A DNA stretch of 64,000 bases from NCBI RefSeq assembly GCF_022662375.1, contig NZ_JAKNQL010000006.1, positions 248,001 through 312,000 of the forward strand, read 5' to 3'. A program made the translations under genes and the position numbers. A model generated the notes under the pieces. It did no database searches. It was not told the DNA's origin and was given only the letters and a program-made list of their open reading frames with translations. The stretch is from Pseudomonas sp. CROZ-RG-20F-R04-15. GTDB taxonomy: Bacteria > Pseudomonadota > Gammaproteobacteria > Pseudomonadales > Pseudomonadaceae. Below, piece by piece: positions 18,080-25,936 of this stretch; position 1 is the first letter of the stretch, and each line of letters starts with the position of its first letter.

Positions 18080-19798
18080 ATGCGACCTCTCAACATCATT
18101 CTGCTGTCGTCAGCGTTCAATGGCCTGACCCAACGTGCGTGGCTGGAACTGCGCGAGGCCGGGCACTCGCCCAGCGTCGTACTGTTTACCGATGAAAAGG
18201 CCGTGTGCGAACAGATCGAACACAGCGGCGCCGATCTGGTGATCTGCCCGTTCCTCAAGGATCGCGTACCGCAGGCGCTGTGGAGCAATACCCAACGCCC
18301 GGTGGTGATCATCCATCCCGGCATCGTCGGCGATCGCGGCGCCAGTGCCCTCGACTGGGCGATTACCAACGAGCTACCGAGCTGGGGCGTCACCGCGTTG
18401 CAAGCCGTCGAAGAAATGGACGCCGGCCCGGTGTGGGCCACCTGCGAATTCAACCTGCCGGCGGGCCTGCGCAAATCCGAGCTGTACAACGGTCGAGTCA
18501 GCGATGCGGCGATTCGCTGCATTCGCGAAGTGGTGGAGAAATTCATCGAAGGCTTCGAGCCAGTGGCTCTGAACTATGCCGATGCGCAAGTACGTGGGCG
18601 TTTGCAGCCGAACATGAAACAGGTCGATCGCAGCTTCAGCTGGCACGATTGTGCGCGCTTCATCAAGCGCTGCATCGATGCCGCCGACGGCCAGCCCGGC
18701 GTGTTGGCGAGCCTGGCCGGCGGTCAGTATTACGTGTACGACGCGCACCTCGATTCACGCAGCGGCATGCCCGGCGAGATTCTTGCGGTGCATGACGATG
18801 CGGTGCTTGTCGCGGCCGGTGATCAAAGCCTGTGGATCGGCGCACTGCGGCGCAAACCGCAACCCGGCGAAGAAACCTTCAAACAACCGGCGCGGCACCT
18901 GTTGGCCGGACAATTGGTCAACGTGCCGGTGCTGGACTGGTCGATTGCCACACAACCGTTCAGCGACGAAGCCTATCAGCCGCTGCGTTATCGCGAATCC
19001 GGCATCGTCGGCGAGCTGACCTTCGAGTTCTACAACGGCGCCATGAGCACCGAGCAATGCCAGCGCATGGTCGCCGCGCTGCGCTGGGCCAAGTCCCGTG
19101 ATACGCAGGTGTTGCTGATCAAGGGCGGGCGCGGCAGCTTTTCCAACGGCGTGCATTTGAACGTGATTCAAGCCGCGCAGGATCCGGGCGCCGAAGCCTG
19201 GGCGAATATTCAGGCGATCGATGACGTCTGCGCAGAACTGCTGACGGCCCGGCAACTGGTGGTCAGCGGCGTCACCGGCAATGCTGGCGCCGGCGGTGTG
19301 ATGCTCGCGCTGGCCGCCGATATTGTGTTTGCCCGCGCCGATATCGTGCTCAACCCGCATTACAAGAGCATGGGTTTGTATGGTTCCGAATACTGGACCT
19401 ACAGCCTGCCCCGCGCCGTCGGCCCGGCGATGGCCGAACAATTGACCCAGGCCTGTCTGCCGGTGAGCGCGGTACAGGCGTGGCAACTGGGCATGGTTCA
19501 GGAAATCGGCCCGCGCTGCCCGGATGAGTTTTCGCTGTGGCTGCTGCAACGGGCCAATGGGGTGTTGAGCGATCCGACCTATGCGGCGGTGCGCGAGCGC
19601 AAGGCGCGAGTTGATCAGGTGTTGATCCAGCAATGCCGCGAAACTGAACTGCAAGAGATGCAGGAAGACATGCTCTACAACCGCAGTCAATTTGCCGAGA
19701 AGTGCCGCAACTTCGTGTACAAGCGCAGGGTGTGTGGCACGCCGGCGCGGTTGATTGAAGAGTGGGCGCGGGGGCGTTTGACCGAGTTGGCCAGTTGA
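18080..19798 (+). CDS. HoxX-like formyltransferase / enoyl-CoA hydratase fusion
   Basis: A 572-residue two-domain protein. Residues 1-170 form a formyltransferase domain with HPGIVGDRGASALDW at 79-93 (His79 in the folate-binding position) and the MDAGPVW acid at 114. Residues about 185-270 form a linker domain like the C-terminal part of methionyl-tRNA formyltransferase. Residues about 305-480 form a crotonase fold (GGRGSFSNGVHLN, GNAGAGGVMLALAADIVFA, KSMGLYGSEYW). HoxX makes CO from formyl-CoA for the NiFe hydrogenase active site. No hydrogenase gene is in this window, so its role here is open. The start has AAGGAAG upstream, and the gene diverges from fecI. Its 3' end is partly repeated downstream. 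Confidence 0.82.
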   Translation: MRPLNIILLSSAFNGLTQRAWLELREAGHSPSVVLFTDEKAVCEQIEHSGADLVICPFLKDRVPQALWSNTQRPVVIIHPGIVGDRGASALDWAITNELPSWGVTALQAVEEMDAGPVWATCEFNLPAGLRKSELYNGRVSDAAIRCIREVVEKFIEGFEPVALNYADAQVRGRLQPNMKQVDRSFSWHDCARFIKRCIDAADGQPGVLASLAGGQYYVYDAHLDSRSGMPGEILAVHDDAVLVAAGDQSLWIGALRRKPQPGEETFKQPARHLLAGQLVNVPVLDWSIATQPFSDEAYQPLRYRESGIVGELTFEFYNGAMSTEQCQRMVAALRWAKSRDTQVLLIKGGRGSFSNGVHLNVIQAAQDPGAEAWANIQAIDDVCAELLTARQLVVSGVTGNAGAGGVMLALAADIVFARADIVLNPHYKSMGLYGSEYWTYSLPRAVGPAMAEQLTQACLPVSAVQAWQLGMVQEIGPRCPDEFSLWLLQRANGVLSDPTYAAVRERKARVDQVLIQQCRETELQEMQEDMLYNRSQFAEKCRNFVYKRRVCGTPARLIEEWARGRLTELAS

Positions 19799-20344
19799 TT
19801 TTGCGGTGAATGCATTTTCCCTCACCCTAGCCCTCTCCCAGAGGGAGAGGGAACTGATCCGGGGATATTGGGGATTTACACCGACCTGAGTGGCCTGCTC
19901 TGAATCCATAATCGACTCGATCTTTCAGGTCGATGTATGGCGCAAGACACCTCGGCGCGGTTGATCGAGGAGTGGGCGCGGGGGCGTTCAGTTCAGTCGG
20001 TGGTGACTGCTTTCCCCTCACCCTAGCCCTCTCCCGAGGGAGAGGGAACTGATCCGGGGATATTGGGGATTTACACCGACCTGAGTGGCCTGCTCTGAAT
20101 CCATAATCGACTCGGTCTTTCAGGTCGATGTATGCCGCAAGACACCTCGGCGCGGTTGATCGAGGAGTGGGCGCGGGGGCGTTCAGTTGAGTCGGTGGTG
20201 GCTGCTTTCCCCTCACCCTAGCCCTCTCCCGAGGGAGAGGGAACTGATCCGGGGATATTGGGGATTTACACCGACCTGAGTGGCCTGCTCTGAATCCATA
20301 ATCGACTCGATCTTTCAGGTCGATGTATGGCGCAAGACACCTCG
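19745..20344. repeat. Tandem array of about 195-bp units copying the HoxX-like gene end plus an intergenic repeat
   Basis: Three successive units start at 19745, 19955 and 20150. Each begins with the GCGCGGTTGAT(T/C)GA(A/G)GAGTGG coding stretch that is the real 3' end of the HoxX-like gene in the first unit. It then has CCCTCACCCTAGCCCTCTCC, a core with AATCCATAATCGACTCG, and ends CAAGACACCTCGG. Units two and three are nearly identical. After the last unit comes CCCCTCTCCCTCCGGGAGAGGGTTAGG (20352-20377), the other end of the intergenic element. The 645 bp from 19799 to the LysR start hold this array and nothing else that I recognise. Confidence 0.9.
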
Positions 20345-20443
20345 GTCAGTCCCCTCTCCCTCCGGGAGAGGGTTAGGCGGGCGGCGATCCGATGAGGGGC
20401 TTTTGCCTTTACAATGCCCGACACCTCAAACACCGGCCCGCCC

Positions 20444-21307
20444 ATGGACATCGATCTCGCTCGCACCTTTCTGGAAATCGTCCGTCACGGCAGTCTCGCC
20501 GCTGCCGCGCAGAAGCTGTTCGTCACGCAAACGGCGATCACCGCCCGGGTGCAGAAACTCGAAAGTCAGCTGGGCAGCACGCTGTTCGTGCGCAACCGCG
20601 CCGGGGCGAAACTGACGCCCAATGGCGAGGCCTTTGTGATCTACGCCAATCAACTGGTGCAGACCTGGGAAGCCGCACGCCGCGATCTGCCGCTGCCTGA
20701 GGGCTATCACAACGTGCTGCACATCGGTGGCGAAGTCAGCCTGTGCAACCCGTTGATGCTCAGTTGGGCGGCGGAGCTGCGCGAGAAGATTCCCGGGCAT
20801 GCCCTGCGCATGGAAATCCGCGATGGCGAGAACCTGCTGCGCCAACTCGAACTCGGTGTGCTCGACGCCGCGCTGGTCTATCAGCCGGAATACTGGCCGG
20901 GCTTGCAGGTCGAGCAAGTGCTGGAGGAAAAACTGATTCTGGTGCGCGCCCCCGACCGTCCCGATCCCTACGTCTACATCGACTGGGGCCCGGACTTCCG
21001 CCGCCAGCATGACGCCGCCCTGCCGGAAAAAGCCAAAGCGGCGCTGAGTTTCAACCTCGGCCCGCTGGCCCTGCAATACATCCTCGAACACGGCGGCAGC
21101 GGCTACTTCCGCACCCGCGTGGTGCGCACCTATCTGGAAAGCGGCGCCCTCGAAGCGGTGACCAAAGCCCCGGAATTCGGCTATCCGACCTACCTCGTCT
21201 ACTCACGCGACCGCGATTCGGCAACGCTGCAGCAAGCCTTCCATCTGCTACGCGAAGTGATCCGCAGCGATGACGACTGGTCGCAACGCTGGAACCCTCT
21301 GAGCTGA
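20444..21307 (+). CDS. LysR-family transcriptional regulator
   Basis: A 287-residue LysR regulator. The winged helix-turn-helix is at about 3-60 (ARTFLEIVRHGSLAAAAQKL, TQTAITARVQKLE), with the effector-binding domain from about 90 (LHIGGEVSLCNPLMLSWAAEL). The start at 20444 (MDIDLARTF) matches the family; an in-frame ATG at 20414 would add ten residues, and neither has a strong ribosome site. It lies upstream of, and in the same direction as, the hydroxylase and SMP-30 genes, separated by 111 bp. LysR genes are more often divergent from their targets, so control of those genes is only possible. The effector is unknown. Confidence 0.85.
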   Translation: MDIDLARTFLEIVRHGSLAAAAQKLFVTQTAITARVQKLESQLGSTLFVRNRAGAKLTPNGEAFVIYANQLVQTWEAARRDLPLPEGYHNVLHIGGEVSLCNPLMLSWAAELREKIPGHALRMEIRDGENLLRQLELGVLDAALVYQPEYWPGLQVEQVLEEKLILVRAPDRPDPYVYIDWGPDFRRQHDAALPEKAKAALSFNLGPLALQYILEHGGSGYFRTRVVRTYLESGALEAVTKAPEFGYPTYLVYSRDRDSATLQQAFHLLREVIRSDDDWSQRWNPLS

Positions 21308-21418
21308 AGCGGCGGCTTTGCACCGGAGCATGGCGCATGTGACACCGAGGTCCGGCCTGCACAAACGGCCGGATCGGCTAATCTGCCGGGTATAACAACA
21401 ACCACCGCAGGTGATGCA

Positions 21419-22564
21419 GTGAGGCAGACCACCGAGGCATTTCGCAGCCGCTACCGCGCGGCCATTCATCCGCTGTACAACCCGTGGCTGCACGGTGCGT
21501 TCGTGCTGCTGTTCGGCGCGCTGGCCATCGGTGCGTTCTGGAGCAGTGTGCAACAAGTCAGTCTGCTGGAATGGCTGACGGTGCCGCTGACCCTGCTCTT
21601 CTTCAATTTCGGTGTGTACATGGTCCACCGCCATCTCGGCCACCACAAAAAAAACTTCGCGAAAATGTTCTATGCCCGGCATGCGGGCGATCATCACAGC
21701 TTCTTCACCCCCGGCCACATGACCTACGACAGCGCTCGCGACTGGCGGGTGATTCTGTTCCCGGCGTGGCTGATCGTGCTGCACACGCTGGTGATTACCC
21801 TGCCGCTGTGGTGGTTGTTCGCACAAGCCAACGCCAACGTCGCCGGGTTGTTCGGTGGCTGCATGGTTCTCGGTTATCTGACTTACGAGGTGTTCCATGC
21901 CTGCGAACACCTGCCGCCGCACAATCCGCTGACGCGCCTGCCGTGGATCCGCCAGATGCGCCGCCTGCACGAGCTGCATCACCGCCGCGAGCGCATGCAG
22001 GAGCGCAATTTCAACATCGTTCTGCCACTGATGGACTACCTGTTCGGCACCCTGTACTGGGAGCCGGAAACCGCCCCTTTGAGTTATTCGAAAATGCCCA
22101 TGACCCGCATGCAGCACACCATCGATATCGCTGGCGATCCCGTTGCCGTACTTGCCTATGCCGCCAGCGTCGGGCGCTGGCCGGAGTGGCATCCGTCATC
22201 GCTGAAAATCGACGGTCCACATGGCCCGCTGCATGCCGGCGCGCGCTTTGAAGAGGACATTCATGCCGGCGGCCGTGAAGGCCACTTGAGCTGGGAAGTC
22301 ACCGAGTATTTGCCCGGTCGGCGCTGGTGCGCGCGGGCGCAGGGTGATCATGGATTGTCGTTGCTGCTGACTTATGAATGCGCCGCCGAGGGTAACGGCA
22401 CGCGATTTGTGCGCACGCTGGATTATCACTTCGCCGGGCTGGGCATGCGCATCGCCAATCACTTGCTGCTCAAACGCCGCATCGAGCGCGAATCTGCCGC
22501 GTCGATGCTGGCGCTGCGTGACATGGCCGCCCAGTACCTGGCCTCGGCGAGGGCCAGCGCGTGA
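21419..22564 (+). CDS. Fatty acid hydroxylase / sterol desaturase family protein fused to an SRPBCC domain
   Basis: A 381-residue protein with two parts. Residues 1-220 are an integral-membrane di-iron hydroxylase with about four spans and the histidine clusters HRHLGHH (about 71-77), HAGDHH (about 88-93) and HELHHRR (about 183-189). Residues about 235-375 look like an SRPBCC/START-type lipid-binding domain (AYAASVGRWPEWHPSS, GARFEEDI, GNGTRFVRTLDYHF). Members hydroxylate or desaturate lipids at the membrane using O2; the substrate here is unknown. The start is GTG at 21419 with AGGTG upstream. Its stop overlaps the next gene's GTG by 4 bases, so the two are translationally coupled. Confidence 0.82.
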   Translation: MRQTTEAFRSRYRAAIHPLYNPWLHGAFVLLFGALAIGAFWSSVQQVSLLEWLTVPLTLLFFNFGVYMVHRHLGHHKKNFAKMFYARHAGDHHSFFTPGHMTYDSARDWRVILFPAWLIVLHTLVITLPLWWLFAQANANVAGLFGGCMVLGYLTYEVFHACEHLPPHNPLTRLPWIRQMRRLHELHHRRERMQERNFNIVLPLMDYLFGTLYWEPETAPLSYSKMPMTRMQHTIDIAGDPVAVLAYAASVGRWPEWHPSSLKIDGPHGPLHAGARFEEDIHAGGREGHLSWEVTEYLPGRRWCARAQGDHGLSLLLTYECAAEGNGTRFVRTLDYHFAGLGMRIANHLLLKRRIERESAASMLALRDMAAQYLASARASA

Positions 22565-23637
22565 AGCTGCGACATCTGTTGTTGCTGCTGATCCTTATCG
22601 TCATCGGGTTTTTATTGTTGATGCCGACCGAAGTCGAACCCGTAGCCTGGACGCCGCCGCCAGCGCCATCGCTGACAGAAGGCATTTACGCCGAGAATCA
22701 GAAACTCAAAGCCGCAGCGCAGGTCGGGCCGAGCGACATCGAAGGGCCGGAAGCCTTGCTGCTGGAGAGTGACTTCTTGATCACCGGGCTGCACGACGGC
22801 CGACTGATCCGCACTAGCCTCGACGGCCAGCAACGCAAAGTACTCGCCGACACCGGTGGCCGCCCGCTCGGTTTGGCCCGCCATCCGAACGGCTTGCTGG
22901 TGATCGCCGATGGGATCAAGGGCTTGTTGTCCCTTGATGCGCAGGGTCAGTTGATTCCTTTGACCACGGCGGCCAACGGTCTGGCCTTCGGTTTCACCGA
23001 TGACGTGGCCATCGACAAGTCCGGGCACTACGCCTACTTCAGCGATGCTTCCAGCCGTTGGGGTTACGGCCATGACGGCGAAGCGATCATCGAACATGGC
23101 GGCGACGGACGCCTGCTGCGTTATGACTTTCAGAGCGGTAAAACCAGCGTGCTGCTGGACAGACTGGAGTTCGCCAACGGCGTGACCCTCGGCCCGGACG
23201 ATGCCTATGTGCTGGTCAACGAAACCGGCGCTTACCGCATCAGCCGTTACTGGCTGACGGGGCCGAAAGCTGGCACTCATGACCTGTTCATCGACAACTT
23301 GCCGGGGCTGCCGGACAACCTCGCGTTCAATGGCAGCAACCGGTTCTGGGTGGCGTTGTATGCGCCGCGCAATGCTTTGCTCGACGGCACGGCGGGGTAT
23401 CCGTTCGTGCGCAAGATGATCGTGCGGGCGCTGAGGGTTTTACCGAAACCGGTGGAGAAACGCGGGTTTGTGCTGGGCCTGGATCTGGATGGCAAGGTGA
23501 TTGCCAATCTGCAGGATGCGAGCAGTGGCAATTATTCGCCGATTACCACGGTGCGCGAGTATGGGCCGTGGTTGTACTTTGGCTCGTTGAAGGCCACGCA
23601 TATGGCGCGGATGCCGTTGGATGCGGCCCTGAAGTGA
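22561..23637 (+). CDS. SMP-30 / strictosidine-synthase-like beta-propeller protein
   Basis: A 358-residue protein. One hydrophobic N-terminal segment (residues 5-22, LLLLLILIVIGFLLLM) anchors or exports it. A six-bladed propeller with the strictosidine-synthase/gluconolactonase pattern follows (GPEALLLESDFLITGLHDGRL, FTDDVAIDKSGHYAYFSDASS, LEFANGVTLGPDDAYVLVNET, LPGLPDNLAFNGSNRFWVAL). Family members are calcium-dependent lactonases or arylesterase-like hydrolases. The GTG start overlaps the hydroxylase stop (GTGA). The pair suggests a two-step change to a lipid or lipid-like compound at the inner membrane; this is inference. Confidence 0.82.
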   Translation: MKLRHLLLLLILIVIGFLLLMPTEVEPVAWTPPPAPSLTEGIYAENQKLKAAAQVGPSDIEGPEALLLESDFLITGLHDGRLIRTSLDGQQRKVLADTGGRPLGLARHPNGLLVIADGIKGLLSLDAQGQLIPLTTAANGLAFGFTDDVAIDKSGHYAYFSDASSRWGYGHDGEAIIEHGGDGRLLRYDFQSGKTSVLLDRLEFANGVTLGPDDAYVLVNETGAYRISRYWLTGPKAGTHDLFIDNLPGLPDNLAFNGSNRFWVALYAPRNALLDGTAGYPFVRKMIVRALRVLPKPVEKRGFVLGLDLDGKVIANLQDASSGNYSPITTVREYGPWLYFGSLKATHMARMPLDAALK

Positions 23638-23666
23638 ACCTGATGTTTTTGTGTTGCATGGACTGA

Positions 23667-23766
23667 CGCCTTCGCGAGCAGGCTCGCTCCCACAGGGTTA
23701 TTTGCTGACCACGGCATTTTTGCTCAACACAATCCACTGTGGGAGCGAGCCTGCTCGCGAAGGCGG
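23667..23766. repeat. Paired REP hairpin (REPIN)
   Basis: Inverted REP sequences (CCTTCGCGAGCAGGCTCGCT and complement) around a spacer of about 40 bases, between the SMP-30 stop and the small acidic protein stop. It fills the convergent gap and may act as a barrier to read-through. Confidence 0.9.
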
Positions 23767-23770
23767 TCTG

Positions 23771-23935
23771 TCAGTTACTGGACTTGTCGAACTTGTCCGG
23801 ATCTTCGTCTTCAGGCAAATCCTCATCCGGCTCTTCGGGATTGGCCGTGGTATGCGCCGGGCTGTTGGGTTCGGGATGCGTGGGAACCGGGTCGAATGCG
23901 CCCTGCTCTTCACTGGGGAATTTGGGATCGTTCAT
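23771..23935 (-). CDS. Small acidic hypothetical protein
   Basis: A 54-residue, very acidic, proline-rich protein (NPEEPDEDLPEDEDPDKFDKSS at the end) with no hydrophobic segment and no fold I recognise; probably disordered. The ATG at 23935 was chosen for the GAGGTG five bases upstream; the frame extends 14 codons further without a ribosome site. Similar short acidic proteins are common in pseudomonads. Function unknown. Confidence 0.65.
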   Translation of the reverse strand: MNDPKFPSEEQGAFDPVPTHPEPNSPAHTTANPEEPDEDLPEDEDPDKFDKSSN

Positions 23936-24044
23936 AAGGCACCTCGCAAAGAGTCGCTGATGGAAGACTCTGTACATTCGAGGTGCCGGACGTGGCTGTC
24001 GTTCCAGTCAATCCGCAACCGCAGGTCGGCGGATCAATGGGCCA

Positions 24045-24287
24045 TCAGGATCGTGCCTGTAATTGCTCGACGATCTTGTCCTTGACCTGCAAGCGCTTCT
24101 CTTTGAGTTTTTTCAGCGCGTCATCGCTGGGTGCATCCGAGGTGGCAGTTTCGGCCTTGACCACCTCGGCGTCCGCCTGGGAATACTTGTTGATCAGTGC
24201 GTCCAGATGTGGATCCGCGGTGCGTTTTTGCTGGATCTCTTCCTTCGTAAGCTTCAAATCCTGTAACAGATCATGGGTCACCGGCAT
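24045..24287 (-). CDS. YdcH/DUF465-type small coiled-coil protein
   Basis: An 80-residue helical protein of the DUF465 (YdcH) type, with HLDALINKYSQADAEV in the middle and the terminal LKEKRLQVKDKIVEQL helix typical of the family. Function is not established for the family. It has a strong ribosome site (GGAGGTG, six bases from ATG). It lies alone on the minus strand, divergent from the DUF4142 gene. The 203 bp between the two starts should hold both promoters; I could not define them. Confidence 0.82.
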   Translation of the reverse strand: MPVTHDLLQDLKLTKEEIQQKRTADPHLDALINKYSQADAEVVKAETATSDAPSDDALKKLKEKRLQVKDKIVEQLQARS

Positions 24288-24490
24288 GGAACACCTCCGT
24301 CAGTTGATCGGCAGCCAGCACGACCGATGCGCTGGCCCGTTATCAGAATGGCCTTGGTTGAGCCGTTCTGTCGACCACCTGTCAGACCAGCGGTGGCCGT
24401 TCGTCGCCCTGTCGCAAATGCGATAAAACCTTTATTCGCAGCGTTGCCTCCATTGGATAACCCCAACAAAAACTGCGTGGAGATACATCA

Positions 24491-25012
24491 ATGGACGGAT
24501 TCAACCTGCGTCATCTGGTTTTGGCTGTCGCTTTGAGCAGCGGCATGGGCAGCGCTTTCGCCGCCACAGACAACAACTTTGTCGATAACGCCGCTGCCGG
24601 TGGCATTGCCGAAATCGAAACCAGTCGTCTAGCCCTGGAAAAGAGCCAATCGGCGGACATCAAGGCGTTTGCCAACATGATGATCACCGATCACGGTAAG
24701 GCCAACGATGAACTGGCGACCATCGCCAAGGCCAATGACATCGAAGTCCCGGACACCACCACCCTGGTCAAACAGGCCAAGGAAAAAATTCTCGACCTGC
24801 GCGATGAGTCCTTTGATGCCGCTTACGCCAACAATCAGGTGAAGGCGCACGAGGAGACCATCGAGTTGTTCAAGAAAGAAGCCAATACCGTGACGGATGA
24901 CAAGGTTAAAGGCGCTCCGGAATTGAAGGCGTTTGCGCAGAAAATGCTGCCGGCGCTGGAAAAACATCTCGCCGCCGCCAAGGAATTGCAGGCTAAACAT
25001 CCGAGCAAGTAA
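24491..25012 (+). CDS. DUF4142 exported protein
   Basis: A 173-residue protein with a signal peptide (about residues 1-25, LVLAVALSSGMGSAFAA). A DUF4142 helical bundle follows (DNNFVDNAAAGGIAEIETSRLAL, MMITDHGKANDELATIAKAN, KAHEETIELFKKEA). The fold is ferritin-like, but the family lacks an agreed function; it appears in periplasmic stress-related sets. The region after it is a long inverted-repeat element, and no partner gene follows. Confidence 0.85.
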   Translation: MDGFNLRHLVLAVALSSGMGSAFAATDNNFVDNAAAGGIAEIETSRLALEKSQSADIKAFANMMITDHGKANDELATIAKANDIEVPDTTTLVKQAKEKILDLRDESFDAAYANNQVKAHEETIELFKKEANTVTDDKVKGAPELKAFAQKMLPALEKHLAAAKELQAKHPSK

Positions 25013-25020
25013 AAGGCTTG

Positions 25021-25340
25021 CCCTCACCCCAGCCCTCTCCCGGAGGGAGAGGGAGCCGACCGTGTTGGATGTTCGAGTTACGCCGACTTGAAACTTCGGC
25101 TTCGAACTCAGGTTCTGAACCACCCCAGATCAGCTTCCTTTCCCCTCGCCCGTTGAAAGATCGAGAGGGAGCCGACCGAGGTGGATGTTCGGGTTACATC
25201 GACCTGAAAGTCTTGAGTCGAACTCAGGTTATGAACAGCCCCCGACCTGAGATCTCGAGTTGAGCTCAGCTTTTGAAAAGCACCGAGATCGGGCTCCCTT
25301 TCCCCCTCGCCCCTGGGGGAGAGGGCTGGGGTGAGGGGGA
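25021..25340. repeat. Long intergenic element with CCCTCACCCC ends and internal repeats
   Basis: The element opens with CCCTCACCCCAGCCCTCTCC and closes with the complement ending GGGCTGGGGTGAGGG, giving 20-base terminal inverted repeats. Inside, a unit starting GAGGGAGCCGAC occurs at 25049 and 25165 (period about 116 bp), with a decayed third stretch before the right end. The core is related, in inverted orientation, to that of the element at 61750-61986. The 407 bp between the DUF4142 stop and the next gene contain this element and a terminator. Confidence 0.88.
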
Positions 25341-25371
25341 TCGATCTCAGCCACACCACCACACTGAAGCG

Positions 25372-25402
25372 AAAAAAGGCCGCACCCACTGGATGCGGCC
25401 TT
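25372..25402 (-). terminator. Rho-independent terminator of the small hydrophilic protein gene
   Basis: On the minus strand, AAGGCCGCA, a 9-base loop and TGCGGCCTT form a perfect 9-bp stem followed by a run of six Ts. It starts 17 bp after the stop of the gene at 25420. Confidence 0.88.
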
Positions 25403-25419
25403 GTCGTATCCGCCGAAAA

Positions 25420-25686
25420 TCAACCGCCATCCGTATCAATATCCGCATCCGTCTCCTCCCCCGGCTGCGCCCGATCCGGCTGCGGTTTGAAGCCCGGACT
25501 GAATTCATTGTCGTTGTCCGTATGCTTGTTCTTCTGATCGACCGCCGGGTCGGCACTCTGCGCCTGATCATCCTCGCCCTGCTGCTGCGTCGGCGCCGGT
25601 TGCCCCGGAACCTGCGGGTCAATCGCTGGATCGTTGCGGTTAATCGGTTCGCCGGATTGACTCTGCTGATTCTTTTGCTCGTTCAT
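25420..25686 (-). CDS. Small hydrophilic hypothetical protein
   Basis: An 88-residue Gln/Pro/Asp-rich, probably disordered protein (QQSQSGEPINRNDP, QQQGEDDQAQSADP). No domain is recognised. The ATG at 25686 was chosen because GAGGTGG lies just upstream; the frame extends to 25761 without a better site. A strong terminator follows the stop, which supports it being a real transcription unit. The composition resembles small pseudomonad stress-induced proteins, but function is unknown. The 250 bp between it and rsbR hold the two divergent promoters; none was pinned down. Confidence 0.7.
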   Translation of the reverse strand: MNEQKNQQSQSGEPINRNDPAIDPQVPGQPAPTQQQGEDDQAQSADPAVDQKNKHTDNDNEFSPGFKPQPDRAQPGEETDADIDTDGG

Positions 25687-25936
25687 GACCACCTCGCTCG
25701 TCAAATCAAGCCCGACGCAAACACGCCGGGCCTTGAAGATTCGAAGCCTGCCCCGCGTCAACGTTCAAAACTTCGCCGCACCCGGCCACGCCGACTAGAG
25801 TTACCGGGGCGTTCCTTGCGCCAGATCAAAAATATACGTGCAGGAACGAACAACTATTTCGAACGGCAAATGTCGATCATTCCGCGGCGGTCATTTTTCA
25901 CGATCGCCCCCCAACTCGCGACGGAGCAACAGGCAC

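Noticed and set aside
19745..20344. Possible CRISPR array
   Set aside because: The repeats are directly abutting 195-bp units, not short repeats with unique spacers, and no cas gene is present.
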